The position numbers and the translations under genes were made by a program. A DNA stretch of 64,000 nucleotides from positions 12,441,043 to 12,505,042 of the forward strand of contig NW_023998415.1 of the NCBI RefSeq assembly GCF_014805625.2, written 5' to 3'. The notes under the pieces were generated by a model that saw only the letters and a list, made by a program, of their open reading frames with translations, had not been told where the DNA came from and did no database searches. This DNA comes from Glossina fuscipes. Lineage: Eukaryota > Arthropoda > Insecta > Diptera > Glossinidae. Below, one piece after another: positions 23,553 through 36,193 of this stretch; within the stretch, counting starts at the first letter, position 1; every line of letters starts with the position of its first letter.

Positions 23553-24006
23553 ATGGATCAAGAGGAAGACCGACATTTTAAATTATCAAATGCAGAGACG
23601 CAAGAGTCTCGAACACCCGCCCCACCGGGATTTTCACAGCCATCGCCCGAGCAGCGCACCGTAGAAGCCCAAACCTCCTCAGTTCTAACAGGCGGACCGC
23701 AAACATCTTCAACGGGAGGTAAGCTACTCACGGCTGCTGCGTAATAAACTAACAAAATGAAATTAAGTTTATAACCCTTGTTTTTGCATACAAAAAAAAA
23801 AAAAAAAAAAAAAATACATAAAGACTTATTTATAAGCTCTTAATGAATTAATTCATTCTCGTTATCTAGATACCGGATTAATAATCGATAAGTGTCCATG
23901 CAGCGTGATGAAAATGAAAAAATTTTCCATGAAGAGATTAAGACCAAACGGCCCATGCGGCCGTTGCAAGAACACGCAGCGATGTGAAAGCGACGACGTC
24001 AGTTAA
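23553..24006 (+). CDS. candidate two-exon gene, 100-residue protein with a Cys-rich basic tail
   Basis: Exon 1 (23553-23718) encodes an acidic, Ser/Thr/Pro/Gln-rich segment beginning MDQEEDRHFKLSNAETQE. After a 151-bp intron (GGAG|GTAAGC to TTATCTAG|AT), exon 2 (23870-24006) continues in the correct phase as DTGLIIDKCPCSVMKMKK, then a basic stretch, GPCGRCKNTQRC and the acidic end ESDDVS before TAA. Five cysteines lie in the 44 codons of exon 2 (CPC, CGRC, C). GC content and codon choice in both exons stand above the AT-rich surroundings. The ATG context (AAAAGAATGG) is acceptable; an upstream in-frame ATG-less extension is possible but AT-rich. It lies on the plus strand, opposite dysc and Rgl. 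I recognise no family: the tail could bind metal or nucleic acid, but that is a guess. The intact intron argues against a retrocopy. Confidence 0.5.
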
Positions 24007-25299
24007 GATGCTCGAAAAAAAAAGCATTGCTTCTAAGAAACTCATGTCTCACATTTACTACAAATGTTGTAGCCAATCGGCATTAAAATGAAACACAAAC
24101 TTAAAAAAGGAAGAAATTAAAAATTTTTCGTCTTCGCAAGTGAAGAAAGTTGTAAAAAAAGTTCTGTTATCATGAAGGTAAGGTTTTTGTTAAGCACACC
24201 CACTCCAGAGGCCACACAAAGAAAAAATTAACTTAAAATAGATCAAAAAAATTATTACATGCCTAGTGCTCGTCTGTTACAGATACGCTGCTCGTTCATG
24301 GTCTGCTCTATGTCAAATGTCTGTCCAATATTGTATATACATATTCCTTCTCTTATTGCGGACTTATCTATGGATAACCCATCTCACGACTATGTACCGT
24401 ACCGTTGCGAAACCATTATACGTTTGCTATTTAGTTAAGTGTCGCATACATTCCTGTGTATAGTATAAAAATCCTTATCTAAAATCTGCACTTTCCAACA
24501 ACGTTTACGATTAGGCCTGATTTCTTCCAAATAGCTTATCTTGGACTTTGATGATCTGTTTTATAATTGAGATAATTTCATTTATATTGACTTCCGTATG
24601 AGTATGGTTTAATGCAATTAGGTATGGGTGCGTTAATACCTGATCTGATTCCTTAACATCATCACATAACCCAAATCCAAGGCAACGATGTTTGCTTGGT
24701 TTTTTTTCGTTTTTTTTTATACCGAATATCGCAAGATGAACTTACATTTATAAATATATTTGTAAATATATGGATTATAAAAACATAGATCTCGTACGTG
24801 ATTGAAATTATGGAAGACGCAACGGCAGAAAAGACCACTTGCTTCATAAACAATTGTAAACGAATGTCAAATTGATTTTCAGAGTGGTCAAAGGGGTAAA
24901 TTTAATTAATAATTAATAATAATAATTAATTAATTATTAATTATAATTAATGAAAAATTAATAGGTATAATTATAATTAATAATATATAATGAATTAATA
25001 ATTAATTAATAATTATAATAAATAATGTTAATTACGAGATAATAAACGACTAACTACTCAGGCAAAATCTGTTTAGTAGTGTTTATAAATTTGAAAATGA
25101 TTTTAGACGCGCTCTCGGATATCAAACTACTCGAGACCTAAGAGATGTAAAAAAATCTTCGTAATGGTTAGAAAGTTATCTTAATCCGTATATTGCTTCC
25201 ATATTGATGTGATGTGCCTCAGAAGTCGAAGCTAGGTCTAATTGCGTACATTCCATATGGAAATGATTTTTAAGCTGCTTATATTATGTTATATAAGCC
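24007..25299. other. non-coding stretch with an A/T-only TAAT-rich block
   Basis: No gene is recognised. At 24900-25030 nearly every base is A or T, with dense TAAT/ATTA motifs (separate finding). Confidence 0.55.
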
Positions 25300-26516
25300 C
25301 AATTAAATATTAATATAACGATCAACTGGGATCACGATAAAGAACTCGTAACCAATGCAGAGAAATGCAAATTAATGCACATTAAGCCGCCTCAGTTTAG
25401 ATATGAAGACTCTATAAAGAGTCAATTTTCGCAAAACTCGTTATATAGAACAGGGTCCAAAAAATAGGCATGGATATTCCAAATTTGGTACAATTAATTT
25501 ATATCTTAAATTACTACGATAATCTAATTTTCATCATAAAATATTGAAAATTAGACTTTTTTTTGCCCTACGAACATCAAGTTTCGTTATATGAGAGGGG
25601 AGTTCAAAAAATTGCCTGAGCCAGTCTAAAGTTTTTATATCAATTTCGAACGACGAAATACTATTACTTAACCGCTTTTCTTGGGAAATTTTGAAAATTC
25701 TACATTTCTTTTCATAAAACAACTTTTCAAAATTGAACATTATATGGGGAGTGGTTTAAAAAGTGAACCGATCTGAACCATTTTCAATAGCGTGCGTCCT
25801 TCGGTCAAAACAAGTTAGTTTGCCAAATTTCAGCAAAATGTCTCTAAAAAATGTAACCTGGAACTTGAAGACACATATACGTGAACAGACATCACACGGA
25901 CAACTGCACCCTCGCAAAAATCCTTTTGTCACATCTAACTATGAAACTGTAGACATTGTCGATACACACAAATTCTTAGGTGTATACGTAGACCACAATT
26001 TCGAATAGAATTATTATATTGAACACTGTAGCCTTGATCCTACATAGATTAAAATAAGATTGAAATCAGGCAGTGTTAAGGCAACTGTCTCTCGCAGAAT
26101 CAAGTCTACGATGACATGGTATCACAGCATGCGGCAAAAATTATGCATCAATTTCGATACTATTTTATGAAAAGCATGATGCTGGGCAATCCTCGAGAGG
26201 AAGGACACAAAGACGCTAGTTTATCATAACGGCTTAATGTTCTAAACTTAAAAGGAATTTTTTTACGCTACAATGATCAACGAATTCAGATAAAAAGGAA
26301 AGATTCTTGGGAGAGATAGACCATGTCCACAACATAAGGAGACAAACCTATCGTGCTTACAAAGTCAAACGGTTTTATAAGAATTATGAGCGGCGCATAC
26401 TATTGGTAGCTCTACCAAAAATCATGAACGAACGGCTGAACAACATCGTAAACCAAGATAAAATAAATGAAAGGAAATCAAAAGACATCAAAACATTTTC
26501 GCTTTACATAAATTAA
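25300..26516 (+). pseudogene. degenerate non-LTR retrotransposon, reverse-transcriptase remnant split by another repeat
   Basis: Around 25321-25410 the plus strand reads DKELVTNAEKCKLMHIKPPQ, like the region after the catalytic core of jockey/CR1-type reverse transcriptases. At about 25900-26010 it resumes with SNYETVDIVDTHKFLGVYVD (the FLGV.VD thumb motif). At 26307-26516 a C-terminal-like segment follows, containing LPKIMNERLNNI. Stops and frame changes interrupt it. The intervening 25430-25880 resembles a different dispersed repeat that also occurs at about 54170-54420. Clade is uncertain. Confidence 0.4.
25590..25880 (+). repeat. dispersed repeat inserted in the retrotransposon remnant, copy 1
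   Basis: It contains ATTTTCAATAGCGTGCGTCC, then TTCGGTCAAAACAAGTTA and TGCCAAATTTCAGC. The same series, diverged, appears at about 54210-54290 (ACTAGCGTTCATCCTTGGG, CCAAAACAGTTCGA, TGTCAAATTTGATC). Confidence 0.45.
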
Positions 26517-26645
26517 TGGAAATGTTTTCGACAAACAAGCCTAGTAGGCGTCACAGTAAATGACGAAATTTAACCATTAATATTTAAAAAAATCAATGCA
26601 AATGAATAAATATGGGAAAATAGAAATGAAAAGTGATTGATATCG

Positions 26646-26682
<37 letters not shown>

Positions 26683-26859
26683 TACTATAAGCGAGATGGT
26701 ATTGGATATTTAATAGCAAGTGTATTGCTGGCCATCGTGACAATAGCATATCCCTTAGTTGGATAGACCGATCTGATATGTATGCAGATACATACAAAAC
26801 GATGTAACAAGAGCAATAGCAAATATTTTGAAAAAGAAGAAACTAAAAATTATAAGACT

Positions 26860-26909
<50 letters not shown>

Positions 26910-28031
26910 ATAAAACGAATAACAATATGTCAAGTATTGATTTTTTAATTAAATATAAATGAAGCACGCTGCACAGAAACGAAGAAGAGAAAAAAACAAA
27001 AAAAACCAGGCCAGACAACGTCGATACACAATTATTGAGAATGGCGATGGCGGGTGGTTAACTGTCACCCGCAACTTATATGAATATTACGAATAGAAAA
27101 ACAATAATAGCAAGATTTGTATTCAGAAACAGGAGAGCTGTAGCTTTAAAAAAAAAAATAATAATAATAATTTTGTATTCTCTGCATACTACATGTATTG
27201 CAATAACAACAAGAACAGAAACAATTATAAGTTTAACAGAAAAAAAAAAAGAAAAAAGAGGAAGGCAAGAAAAACAAAAAGAGTTAGTTACAAAAGCTAT
27301 TCAGAGACACTGTTAATAATGATTATAAAGAAAGTATAAAGGTAATAACAATGTGCGACTATTTAATACCCTTCGCAGTTGAATGGTTTTCTAAAGCTGG
27401 TCAACGAACCAAGATTTGTGTGCTTCAGAATACTTTTAATCCTTTCTTTTTTTTTTTTTTTATTTCAATTTCCCTTAACAAAGGAAAATTCAAGTTACAC
27501 AATTTGCTTTTGCAACAAATAGAATAGAATACAAACGCAAAACAAACAGAAGTGATAACAAAAACAAATTCAAATATTTTCTATTAAAATAATCATAAAT
27601 CATTATTATGTCTGAATGATTGCTTATACAATTTTCTTAAAAAGCTCTGAGTGATATTCTGAATCGCCGATATAATTTATATATATATAATAGATATACT
27701 ATATAGGTAGGCGGGTGACTGCTCTGAAGATTCTTAAGAATTAAGTGAGAATGAAAAATACGTGAGTAACGACTCAACCTCATCGAGAGCATGGATATGT
27801 ATGCATATTCACGAACCAGTCCTGACACAAAATATGTTAATTGGACAAAAAATTGTTTGAGTGTAGTGCAAATGTAACAGATATGCTTTTCATCCATTTC
27901 ACAGCAATTTCGATGGTGCACTTGAAAGTAGAACTAGACAAACTTGGTCAATTAAAAAGTATGCGTAAATAACCGATGACTACTTTTCAAGTTGGCACAG
28001 CCATTATAGGCGTCGTTAAGCAACCGCCTGC

Positions 28032-28070
28032 TATATAAAATTCGAATTGAAAATTAATTGCGATTATTTA
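28032..28070 (+). promoter_or_regulatory. weak candidate TATA promoter
   Basis: TATATAAAA (28032-28040) sits downstream of a locally GC-richer segment (GGCGTCGTTAAGCAACCGCC), with an initiator-like TTAGTT about 36 bp further on. The 7-bp tandem repeat follows 40 bp later. No transcript or coding exon is evident nearby. Confidence 0.15.
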
Positions 28071-28107
28071 GTTTTAGTTCATTTCCAATGAGGTATTCGA
28101 AGGATTA

Positions 28108-28156
28108 GCTCGTAGCTCGTAGCTTGTACCTCGTACCTCGTACCTCGTAGCTCGTA
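28108..28156 (+). repeat. 7-bp minisatellite, seven units
   Basis: There are seven tandem copies of the heptamer GCTCGTA/CCTCGTA (one GCTTGTA variant), in the order G,G,G-variant,C,C,C,G. It is GC-rich compared with its surroundings. Confidence 0.9.
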
Positions 28157-28598
28157 GATACGTGAAGCCCATCTATTAGAATTCACGAGAACATATAATC
28201 ATCAGATAATATATAATCCGTGCTGTGACAGTTAATTTACTTGGGATATTGACTAAAACATGAAAAGTCGATGCGTAAATTTTATTTTTACATTATTAGA
28301 GTCAACGAGAGTGCGAAAATCATAATTTCTTTGAATTCATTGATATCATTGTAAGTATTTGAGTTGGAAAATTGTTTTCAGCTTTTATTTGAGTCAATAA
28401 CTTCTCGTTTATCTTAAAATCAAAAATCGAAATATTTTGAATAAACGTTTCATTCAAATGCATTGCTTATGTAAATCAAACTTCAGTGCGTTAACACTGA
28501 GGATGATTTCGGGTATTTACGTAACTCTAGCTGAAATCAAGCAGAAAATCAATGTTTTACTTTATAAAAAGTTTATCGCTTATAAGTAAAAAGAAAAA

Positions 28599-28631
<33 letters not shown>

Positions 28632-29007
28632 GCGTTTATAAATCGAAATTAAGCATTTAATGGATTAAATGCAGTGAAACAATTCGACGAAATCAATGAA
28701 AGCATTCCCAGCATACATGACCTTACATGTTCAACAAGCAATTGCTAACAATTAAGCATTTCTTGCACAATCCTGAAATCCAGTACAAAAATATAACGAT
28801 TTAAGGGAAATCAATTTTTGGGTCAAAAATGTATGCAGTTAGCAGATAACTTTAACTAGGACTCTCTACCTATACAACTATTATAGATTGTACACTGATG
28901 ACTTTTATTCGCTTCAAAAATCATTTAACGATGTCTGTAAAAATCATTTAACCCAGAATTGACATAAACTTTGAATAGTTTTAGTTGTTCGCCAAAAGCA
29001 AACTATA

Positions 29008-29045
<38 letters not shown>

Positions 29046-32000
29046 AAATTTTTGCGCATAAATGCATAAAACCTCTTCTTTACTATTTATGACACATTTA
29101 ACTATAGACATAAAGGTCAAACGAAAATTTTTCTATTTTCTTAACCCTAATGTCATCTCTTTTGTTATAAACATTTGCTCTAGCTTGCGCTCCTATTTTT
29201 TGCTATTGCGACATATAAAAATTTTGTAATAGACAATATTGCTGTCAAAAGCAGTTACATTTGATGGTTATGTGTAGATGAATAGATAAGTTAAAACGAT
29301 TTCTTTCGCGTTGGCTACGGGTTCTGATGGTAAAGCATTGATACAAAATATCAGATGGCGGTTGGTTGCCAGAGTTGAACATATTCTTGGTCGGTTTTTA
29401 CAAATTTTTTGTCTAAAGGAAACAGCTAAGAAACATCAACTTCCCATAATAACACGTGAGCGCAAAGGAACGGGAAATTGTTATACATAAACGTATATGT
29501 ATGTGCATGTATAAGGAGAATAAGCAAAAAACACTAAAATACACTATATTTGAAATTCGTTTAAAGTTTAAAAAGCTCGAAACTATTGTACAAATACTCT
29601 TTGAATTTTATAGTAAGCATGCGGCGGCGGTTCCTTTGGCTGGATAAATGGGTGAAAAGGGTTTTTTATTGAAATTGTGTAGAATGCTTGCTTGCTTGCA
29701 AGCGGCATGCTTACCTTTTTTTTTTTCGCAAACTTTCCATATACGAATAAATGCTTATTTATCCAGCGGAAGTACGGAAACAGTTCAGTTGTTGTAAGGG
29801 AAGTGTGGTGTTACAAATTCAATGTAAATGCTTTAAATGAAATCCATATATAACTGACTAACTTTCTATATAAAATTTTTACTTAAACACCACTACTCAT
29901 ACATGTACATACATATTACACACATCTGTACATTCCATTGCATTACATTGCATTTCATTGTTGCTACGTTTCATTTGAGATATACTCGTCTGGCATTTAA
30001 TGCTTGTCGACGTCATTCACGTTAGAAAAGCTACTCTTTAAAACGTAAAAGAAGATGAGCAACCGTAAAAGGTTCCGTTCATTATTACATTACAAGGCAA
30101 CAGAAACTTAGTATTAGTATATAGATAGATAGATAGGTACGTGTGTAAGCGTTTGTTTGCCCTCATGTCTTTATGCAAGCATGCCTTTGCTTAAATTAGT
30201 TGCAAAAGTGATACAAAACATAATCAATGACGGCAGCAACGGCAACAACACCACCACCACGATCTTTATCAGTTTAAGAAGCTGAGATGTGGGCTCCTCC
30301 GTACAAGACTTTTTTTTTTGTTTGTCATTTCTGTATGAACCAAATATTTCACTTCTTTGACTTTTTTGACTTTCGTTTTTTTCTTTCGTTTTATCTTTTC
30401 GAAGTAGTCATCTCTTAAAATCTTATACGTAGATAGAATTTGTATTTTCATACTCGCCACCGACGGATGAAGTTATATTAATGTTTTCGCAAAGTTTGCA
30501 ACAAACGAAAAAGTAGGCGCACAGGCCTTATATAATAATGGTTTATATCAGCGTCAAATTGTAAATCGTTGTTCGGCTGCGCGTCACTGTTTCATTGACA
30601 TTCTCTTGGTCGCAAAAGTGCAAAGGTAGATTTCAGATTTCAAACTTCTCGCACGCACGTGGGTATTGAAAATGTACCAAACAGGTCAGGCCTTGACTAA
30701 AGCGTAAATTGAAAACATTTTTGGCTTCTTAATAGTCAGGAATTCTAAAAGATCAAATTATTAAAATATATTTTACGAAAAATTTCGCTTTTCATGTTAA
30801 TATTAAAAATCGGCCACGCCTAACTAAAGTTTTTTTTTTTTTGTTTTTACATATTACCCACAAGATTAACAATATAGAATGTTACAAATTGTTAAAAAAA
30901 AATAAAAAATTTGAACACGCCTACTGATTGTTATAAAATCAAAATTTATTGATTTAGTTCTTAATGTTTTCTCCCTCATACTCACCACTAAGCTACAATG
31001 TGAAAAGAGCATTTTTGTGCGCGAAAATCACAAAGCAAACCACGCTGCGGTGGTGTAAAATTGATATAGGAATGATCAAGTGAACGATGATGGGTATGCA
31101 AAATTCGGCTACAGCCGCATATAATCTTTTTAAGTATTTTCTCTTATTTTTTCACTTTATTTTTCTTTTAAACTGTGACACACTTTAACAATATTTGTTC
31201 AAGATTCGTTGCCTGAAAAACTTGCTTAGACATGTTATAACATACAACAATGTTATAAGGGACGTAAGCAACCAAATCATATTCGCTTTTGGAAAAATCT
31301 TGAATGCCTGCTATCCAGGCCGTAAATACAGATTGAGCGACAATTGCGTATGTAAGAGCTAAACGATGTTATTTTCTCGATATAAATTTTTTTTTTTTGA
31401 TACTGAAATCAATAATAGCTTAGCTTGTGGGGCGTCTACGGTACCAAATTGTTCTCAACATAATCAAACCATTTGGATAGAAGTTTTCAGTAAGTTTTCA
31501 ACTTATCTCTCTGTCTGATGTCCGTTAATGCATTTTTTGTTCGACCCGTTGATAACAACGTTTGAGAAAAAATTCTTTTAACGGCAAAAAGATCGAATTT
31601 TTATTTTTTCTTTTATGATGAAAATTGGGCGACTATAGCGAGTTAATTAACTAATTGTAAGTTCACTATCTGCACTAAGTTTGGATTACTTAGTACCGTT
31701 TTTTCGAAATCGTACACGTTTATACAATGCCAAAGGTGACGAATATAAGCGAAAAATATGTATTAAGCGAAACGGCATAGAAGCTCGACAATAGCCGACT
31801 TTGCTTGACAATCACATTTCAATTTTCTCCTTCTTTTATAATAACGATGATCTGCCAGAAGGCAGATGCTACTTAAATAAATATAGTTGAGGAATAATTT
31901 CACTTCATTTCAGGTTGTGGACTTGCATTGCATAGTGTGGATGTCTTTTCTTCATAGCAATAAATTGCGTGCAACATTTATAAAGTGCTTAGGTGCCTCT

Positions 32001-33879
32001 GTATTCCTGTACTATTGGTGAATGGAGGAGACAAGGCACCTATCTGAAGGAAGAAAGGAAAACAGACCAAATTAACTGTAAATCTTATAAATTTTTTGTT
32101 TTCTCTCGCATAATCTTTTTACGGAAATTTTACTATTAAACGTTCGTAGCATTTGCATTAGCAGTTGATGTCAAACAGATATTATTTATTTAGCTATTTG
32201 AGAGAATAATAAGTTATGACCAGCTATTTTTTTTAAAACGAACGCTAATCGCTTGGATACCATCTTATATGAAAAAAAAAAAAAAAAGAAGATTTCTTTC
32301 TTCTTCGTGTTCTACCCGGCAATCTTTTCGATTCTATTTTATTCGCTTCATGTCTTCATGTCAAGAACTTCCATTTAGTTATGCTAGCTACATCGGCTGT
32401 AATATGTAATAATCATTATCGGTAAAATGTTTTTAACTCTTGATTTCCTAGAAAGCCACACTTTACTTCACGATTCCAACTATATATCGTTTAACTTAAT
32501 GAAATCTAAAAATGCATTGATTACCAAACGAATGCCTTTACCAATTCTTTCTCATCAATGACTTTCAATTATAAGGCTATCTATCTTCATTTAGGCTCAG
32601 TGATAATAATTTCGAAATCTCTATCGATGACGCCTAAGTCCTATATATCTCATCTAAGCTTAAACCATACCTTATTAGTCTTAACACTCACACTCATTAT
32701 ATGTCTATTGTTCATTGTACAAGGAATGGCATTTATTATGAAGCTGATATTATTAAGGGAGGTACAGGTATCATGTTCATCTTGAAAAGGAAAATTCTAT
32801 TTAAAGTAACTAATGCTGGCATAAGGTGCTTTTAACTTATCAAATATACTTGCTTTTAAACCTAACCACCTTCGACTCGTAATATTTTTCTATACTTGAA
32901 TATGCCTTAAGATATAGAATAACAAAACAAAAAATGTTAAATTTCTTGTGTAAAAATAAATTAACGGACTACAATCGAGCAAGACTATGGCTCAAATATC
33001 CTATGTTAGCCAGCAAAAATTTTTCAAATTACGGCCTTTTATGAACTTTTATGAATTATCTTAAAAAACGGGGTAAGGTTCTTGGGCCAAAATAGTCAAG
33101 TGCGATAAATTGTCGCACAATTGTTGGTGTTGTCTACACAACAACAATCTTAACATATCCACTATCGTAAATGATGCAAGATGCACTAACACATGCTACG
33201 GACAAATATAAGTATTGGGTACAGTTAGATAAATTAAAACCTCACAAATTTGTCAGTGGAATTTCTATTAGCGTTCACGTTCCTTACGTTCATGCAACTC
33301 ATGCACTAGATTACTCATAAAAATAAATTACACTTTGAGGAGAAAATGTTAAGAAAGCAAAATTTGGATTAAAACGATTACACACAGGTTTTCTTATTTA
33401 ATTTATTTCGAGCGTATAACGGCTAGAGTAACATTTAAATGCTTTCTCAAATAAAAAACAAAAAAAAAAAAGAAGAAAGTAATTGAAATATTTCACTTTA
33501 GAAGAAAAGACGGACTGAAAGTTGTAAAATGCAAACCACTTGAGAAAAGAGTTTTCAAAAAACGCTTTAACGAAGGAGATCTATCCAAAATAAAACTAAA
33601 CATAGAATTTGTAATGATTGCATAATTAATAGAAATGTGTGTCGAGCGTTATTAAAGGGTTAAAGCATTACGTCAATGTCATCAATGCCGCATGAATTAT
33701 AAATTAACAAGATATTAATGTAATGTACACACAACAATAACCTCTTTTTTTAACAAAATATAAACGAAAATCAATAAAATTCAAAATTCAAAGGGAGAAC
33801 GACATAAACCATATAATAGGAGCTTGCATGTATTTTGATCATTTTTTTTTTTTTTTTTTTTTTTGACATGAAACATTGA

Positions 33880-34400
33880 TTGATCAAAATATTTTCAATC
33901 ATCGAACCATTTGCGCACTTCTTCAGCATTCTTTAGCAACCGCGTGCCAGCGAAGCCAAACTGCATCGATCCGAACAAGTGGTAATCAGAAGGCGCTATT
34001 TTTGGCGAGTAAGCTGTGTGCGGCAGAGTTTGCTATTCGAGTTGCAACAATGCAATCCTTGATAATTCTGGCAAAGTATGACCGTGCGTTGTCATACAAG
34101 AGGATGACTTTTCGCCTGTTAACCGCTATTGCTAGGCTTTTTTGCGATAATACAATTGTGCAATTGACGTCGGCCGACATTTGCAGTAACAATTTCATTC
34201 GGTTTTAGCAACTCGTAATACACTTGACCTTGCCAATCACACCATATGCACAGCGACACTTTGTGGCGATGAGTATCGCTCTCCTGGACTAACCCGCGAC
34301 TTTTTGCTCTTGAGATTGTCGTAGCAAGCCCACTTTTCATCGCCAGTCACAATACGCCACAGAAATCTTTTCTTCTCGGCTGGCGAGCAATAAAACCGTG
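33880..34400 (-). pseudogene. decayed mariner transposase, second lineage
   Basis: Reading the minus strand gives FLWRIVTGDEKWACYDN, then VYYELLKPNEIVTAN, VILLYDNARS and APSDYHLFGSMQFG, in transposase order. Frameshifts, a stop and a His-to-Tyr-type change (LYDN for LHDN) separate them. The N-terminal DNA-binding half is missing. These motifs match mariner but differ from the 10.3-kb copy (LLKPNE against LLPYGQ; DYHLFGSM against DYHLFLAL), so it belongs to another subfamily, closer in style to mauritiana/irritans elements. Confidence 0.8.
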
Positions 34401-34493
34401 TACATTGATACTTCGCATTACTTTATCATTTTCAATAATAGATGTCGCTGATAAAAATACATGCAATCAAATTTTGATTAATTAACGCAATTA

Positions 34494-34524
<31 letters not shown>

Positions 34525-35396
34525 TTAGGTCTCTTATAAAAGCTTTTTCGATTATCGGATCTTTCATCGCGTTGCGTAGATAAAGATATGAGAATGAGAG
34601 TAGTCTGAGCGCTCAAAATATTATACATTCACACTAGGATGAACTTATGATGTTCACCCATTTCAAATTAAAATATAAATATTGGGAGAACGTTATGTTG
34701 AATTGGCGAGAAATTGCCCTTAGTAGGAAGATATAAGAAATTGAAAATGAGCTTAAAAATGCTTTTATCTATAGTAATGAGCTGTTATACATTTATTTTT
34801 CGGTGACAATTGTTTGTAAAAGTTGTCGCGACTTGTTTAATACAGAAACTTTTTAAATTGTTTGGCTGCAGAACATCCAACATTCGCCTCAAAGCGGATA
34901 TAATTTGTTCTTTCTTTATTTACGTTTGCCTATATATGCAAGTACGATTATATATATATCAGAACATCATCTGCTTTTATAACAAGTAAGTACTCAAAAT
35001 GCTGCACAGAGAGAAAGATAGATAGGGAGTTAGTTACTGGTTAAACGCTAACACACACAATCAATCATTGGTAGGCAGAGACATCAATTTGTACTTGTAT
35101 TGAATTAACTAAGAGTTTAGTTGTCACGAATAATAGCAATGACAACAACAACAACAACAACAACAATGATATTAAATTTTATTATTACCCGAAATGTACA
35201 TATATGTATCCGCGTATGTATGCGCAACGAATGAAGTGTGTGTTGAAGTTATAACATTAAAACACATACACGCGCTTATATTATTGCAATAAATTGATGT
35301 TCATTCATGTTGACACGAATCTTGGACACCCCTCACAATCAATAATATTTTATTTTCTTTTGTAATTATGCAGCTCTTAACTGATTTTTAAGGAAG

Positions 35397-35427
<31 letters not shown>

Positions 35428-36155
35428 TTATATTATATTTATAAAATATAAAGTGATAAAGTCAATTGCCATTGTCAATTCAAAACCACATCTTGTTAAC
35501 AGAAATTTAATTCTCATACTTGAAGTTATAGTTTTTTTCAGCATTTATGCACATTCCATCTTGATTGTCATACTTTAAAGTTTGACTTGTATGAAAAATA
35601 TGAATTTTATACGCCAGCTTTTTAGAGTTTTCATCTAATCATGAATATACTTTATGCATTTTCGGATACATGGTTTAGAGGATTGCAAGCGAAATGATAT
35701 CATAAACATATCCCATCGGGTTAGTAATAATTAGAAATATGGAAAAACAAAAAAAAAAACAAAAAAGAAAGAATAAAAAAGAGAATAATAAATAGAAGAA
35801 GAGCGTTCGTTTGCAGTATCCATGCATGTATTAGTTGATACTACTAGTTTTTGTTAAATGCAAATCTATTGAAAGCAAAAGGAAATACGATAATGGCAGA
35901 CAAGATATATTCATTCATACTGTGTAGAAATGAAAATGCGATTTTACATTATGATAACACTTTCGTGTGATTAAATGGATATTGACATAAAAAAAAAAAA
36001 AAAAAAAAAATTTACTTTGACACATAGCTAACATGACCTCTACGCGGTGTGTGTGTGTGTGTGTGTGTGTGTCAATACTTCTCAGCTCAATAAATCAAGT
36101 ATTCAAATAATTCCTATGTATGGATATTTATTTATGCAGCGTAAACGTAAACTTT

Positions 36156-36193
<38 letters not shown>

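Larger units (their letters stand above)
26517..33885. other. non-coding stretch with microsatellites and repeat fragments
   Basis: Landmarks are (ATT)n at 26650-26681, (AT)n at 26864-26900, a 7-bp tandem repeat at 28108-28156, and poly(A) and poly(T) tracts at 28600-28630 and 29012-29041. A fragment of the 22.5-kb repeat family lies near 30800-31130. Small open frames have no recognisable domains or splice partners. Confidence 0.55.
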
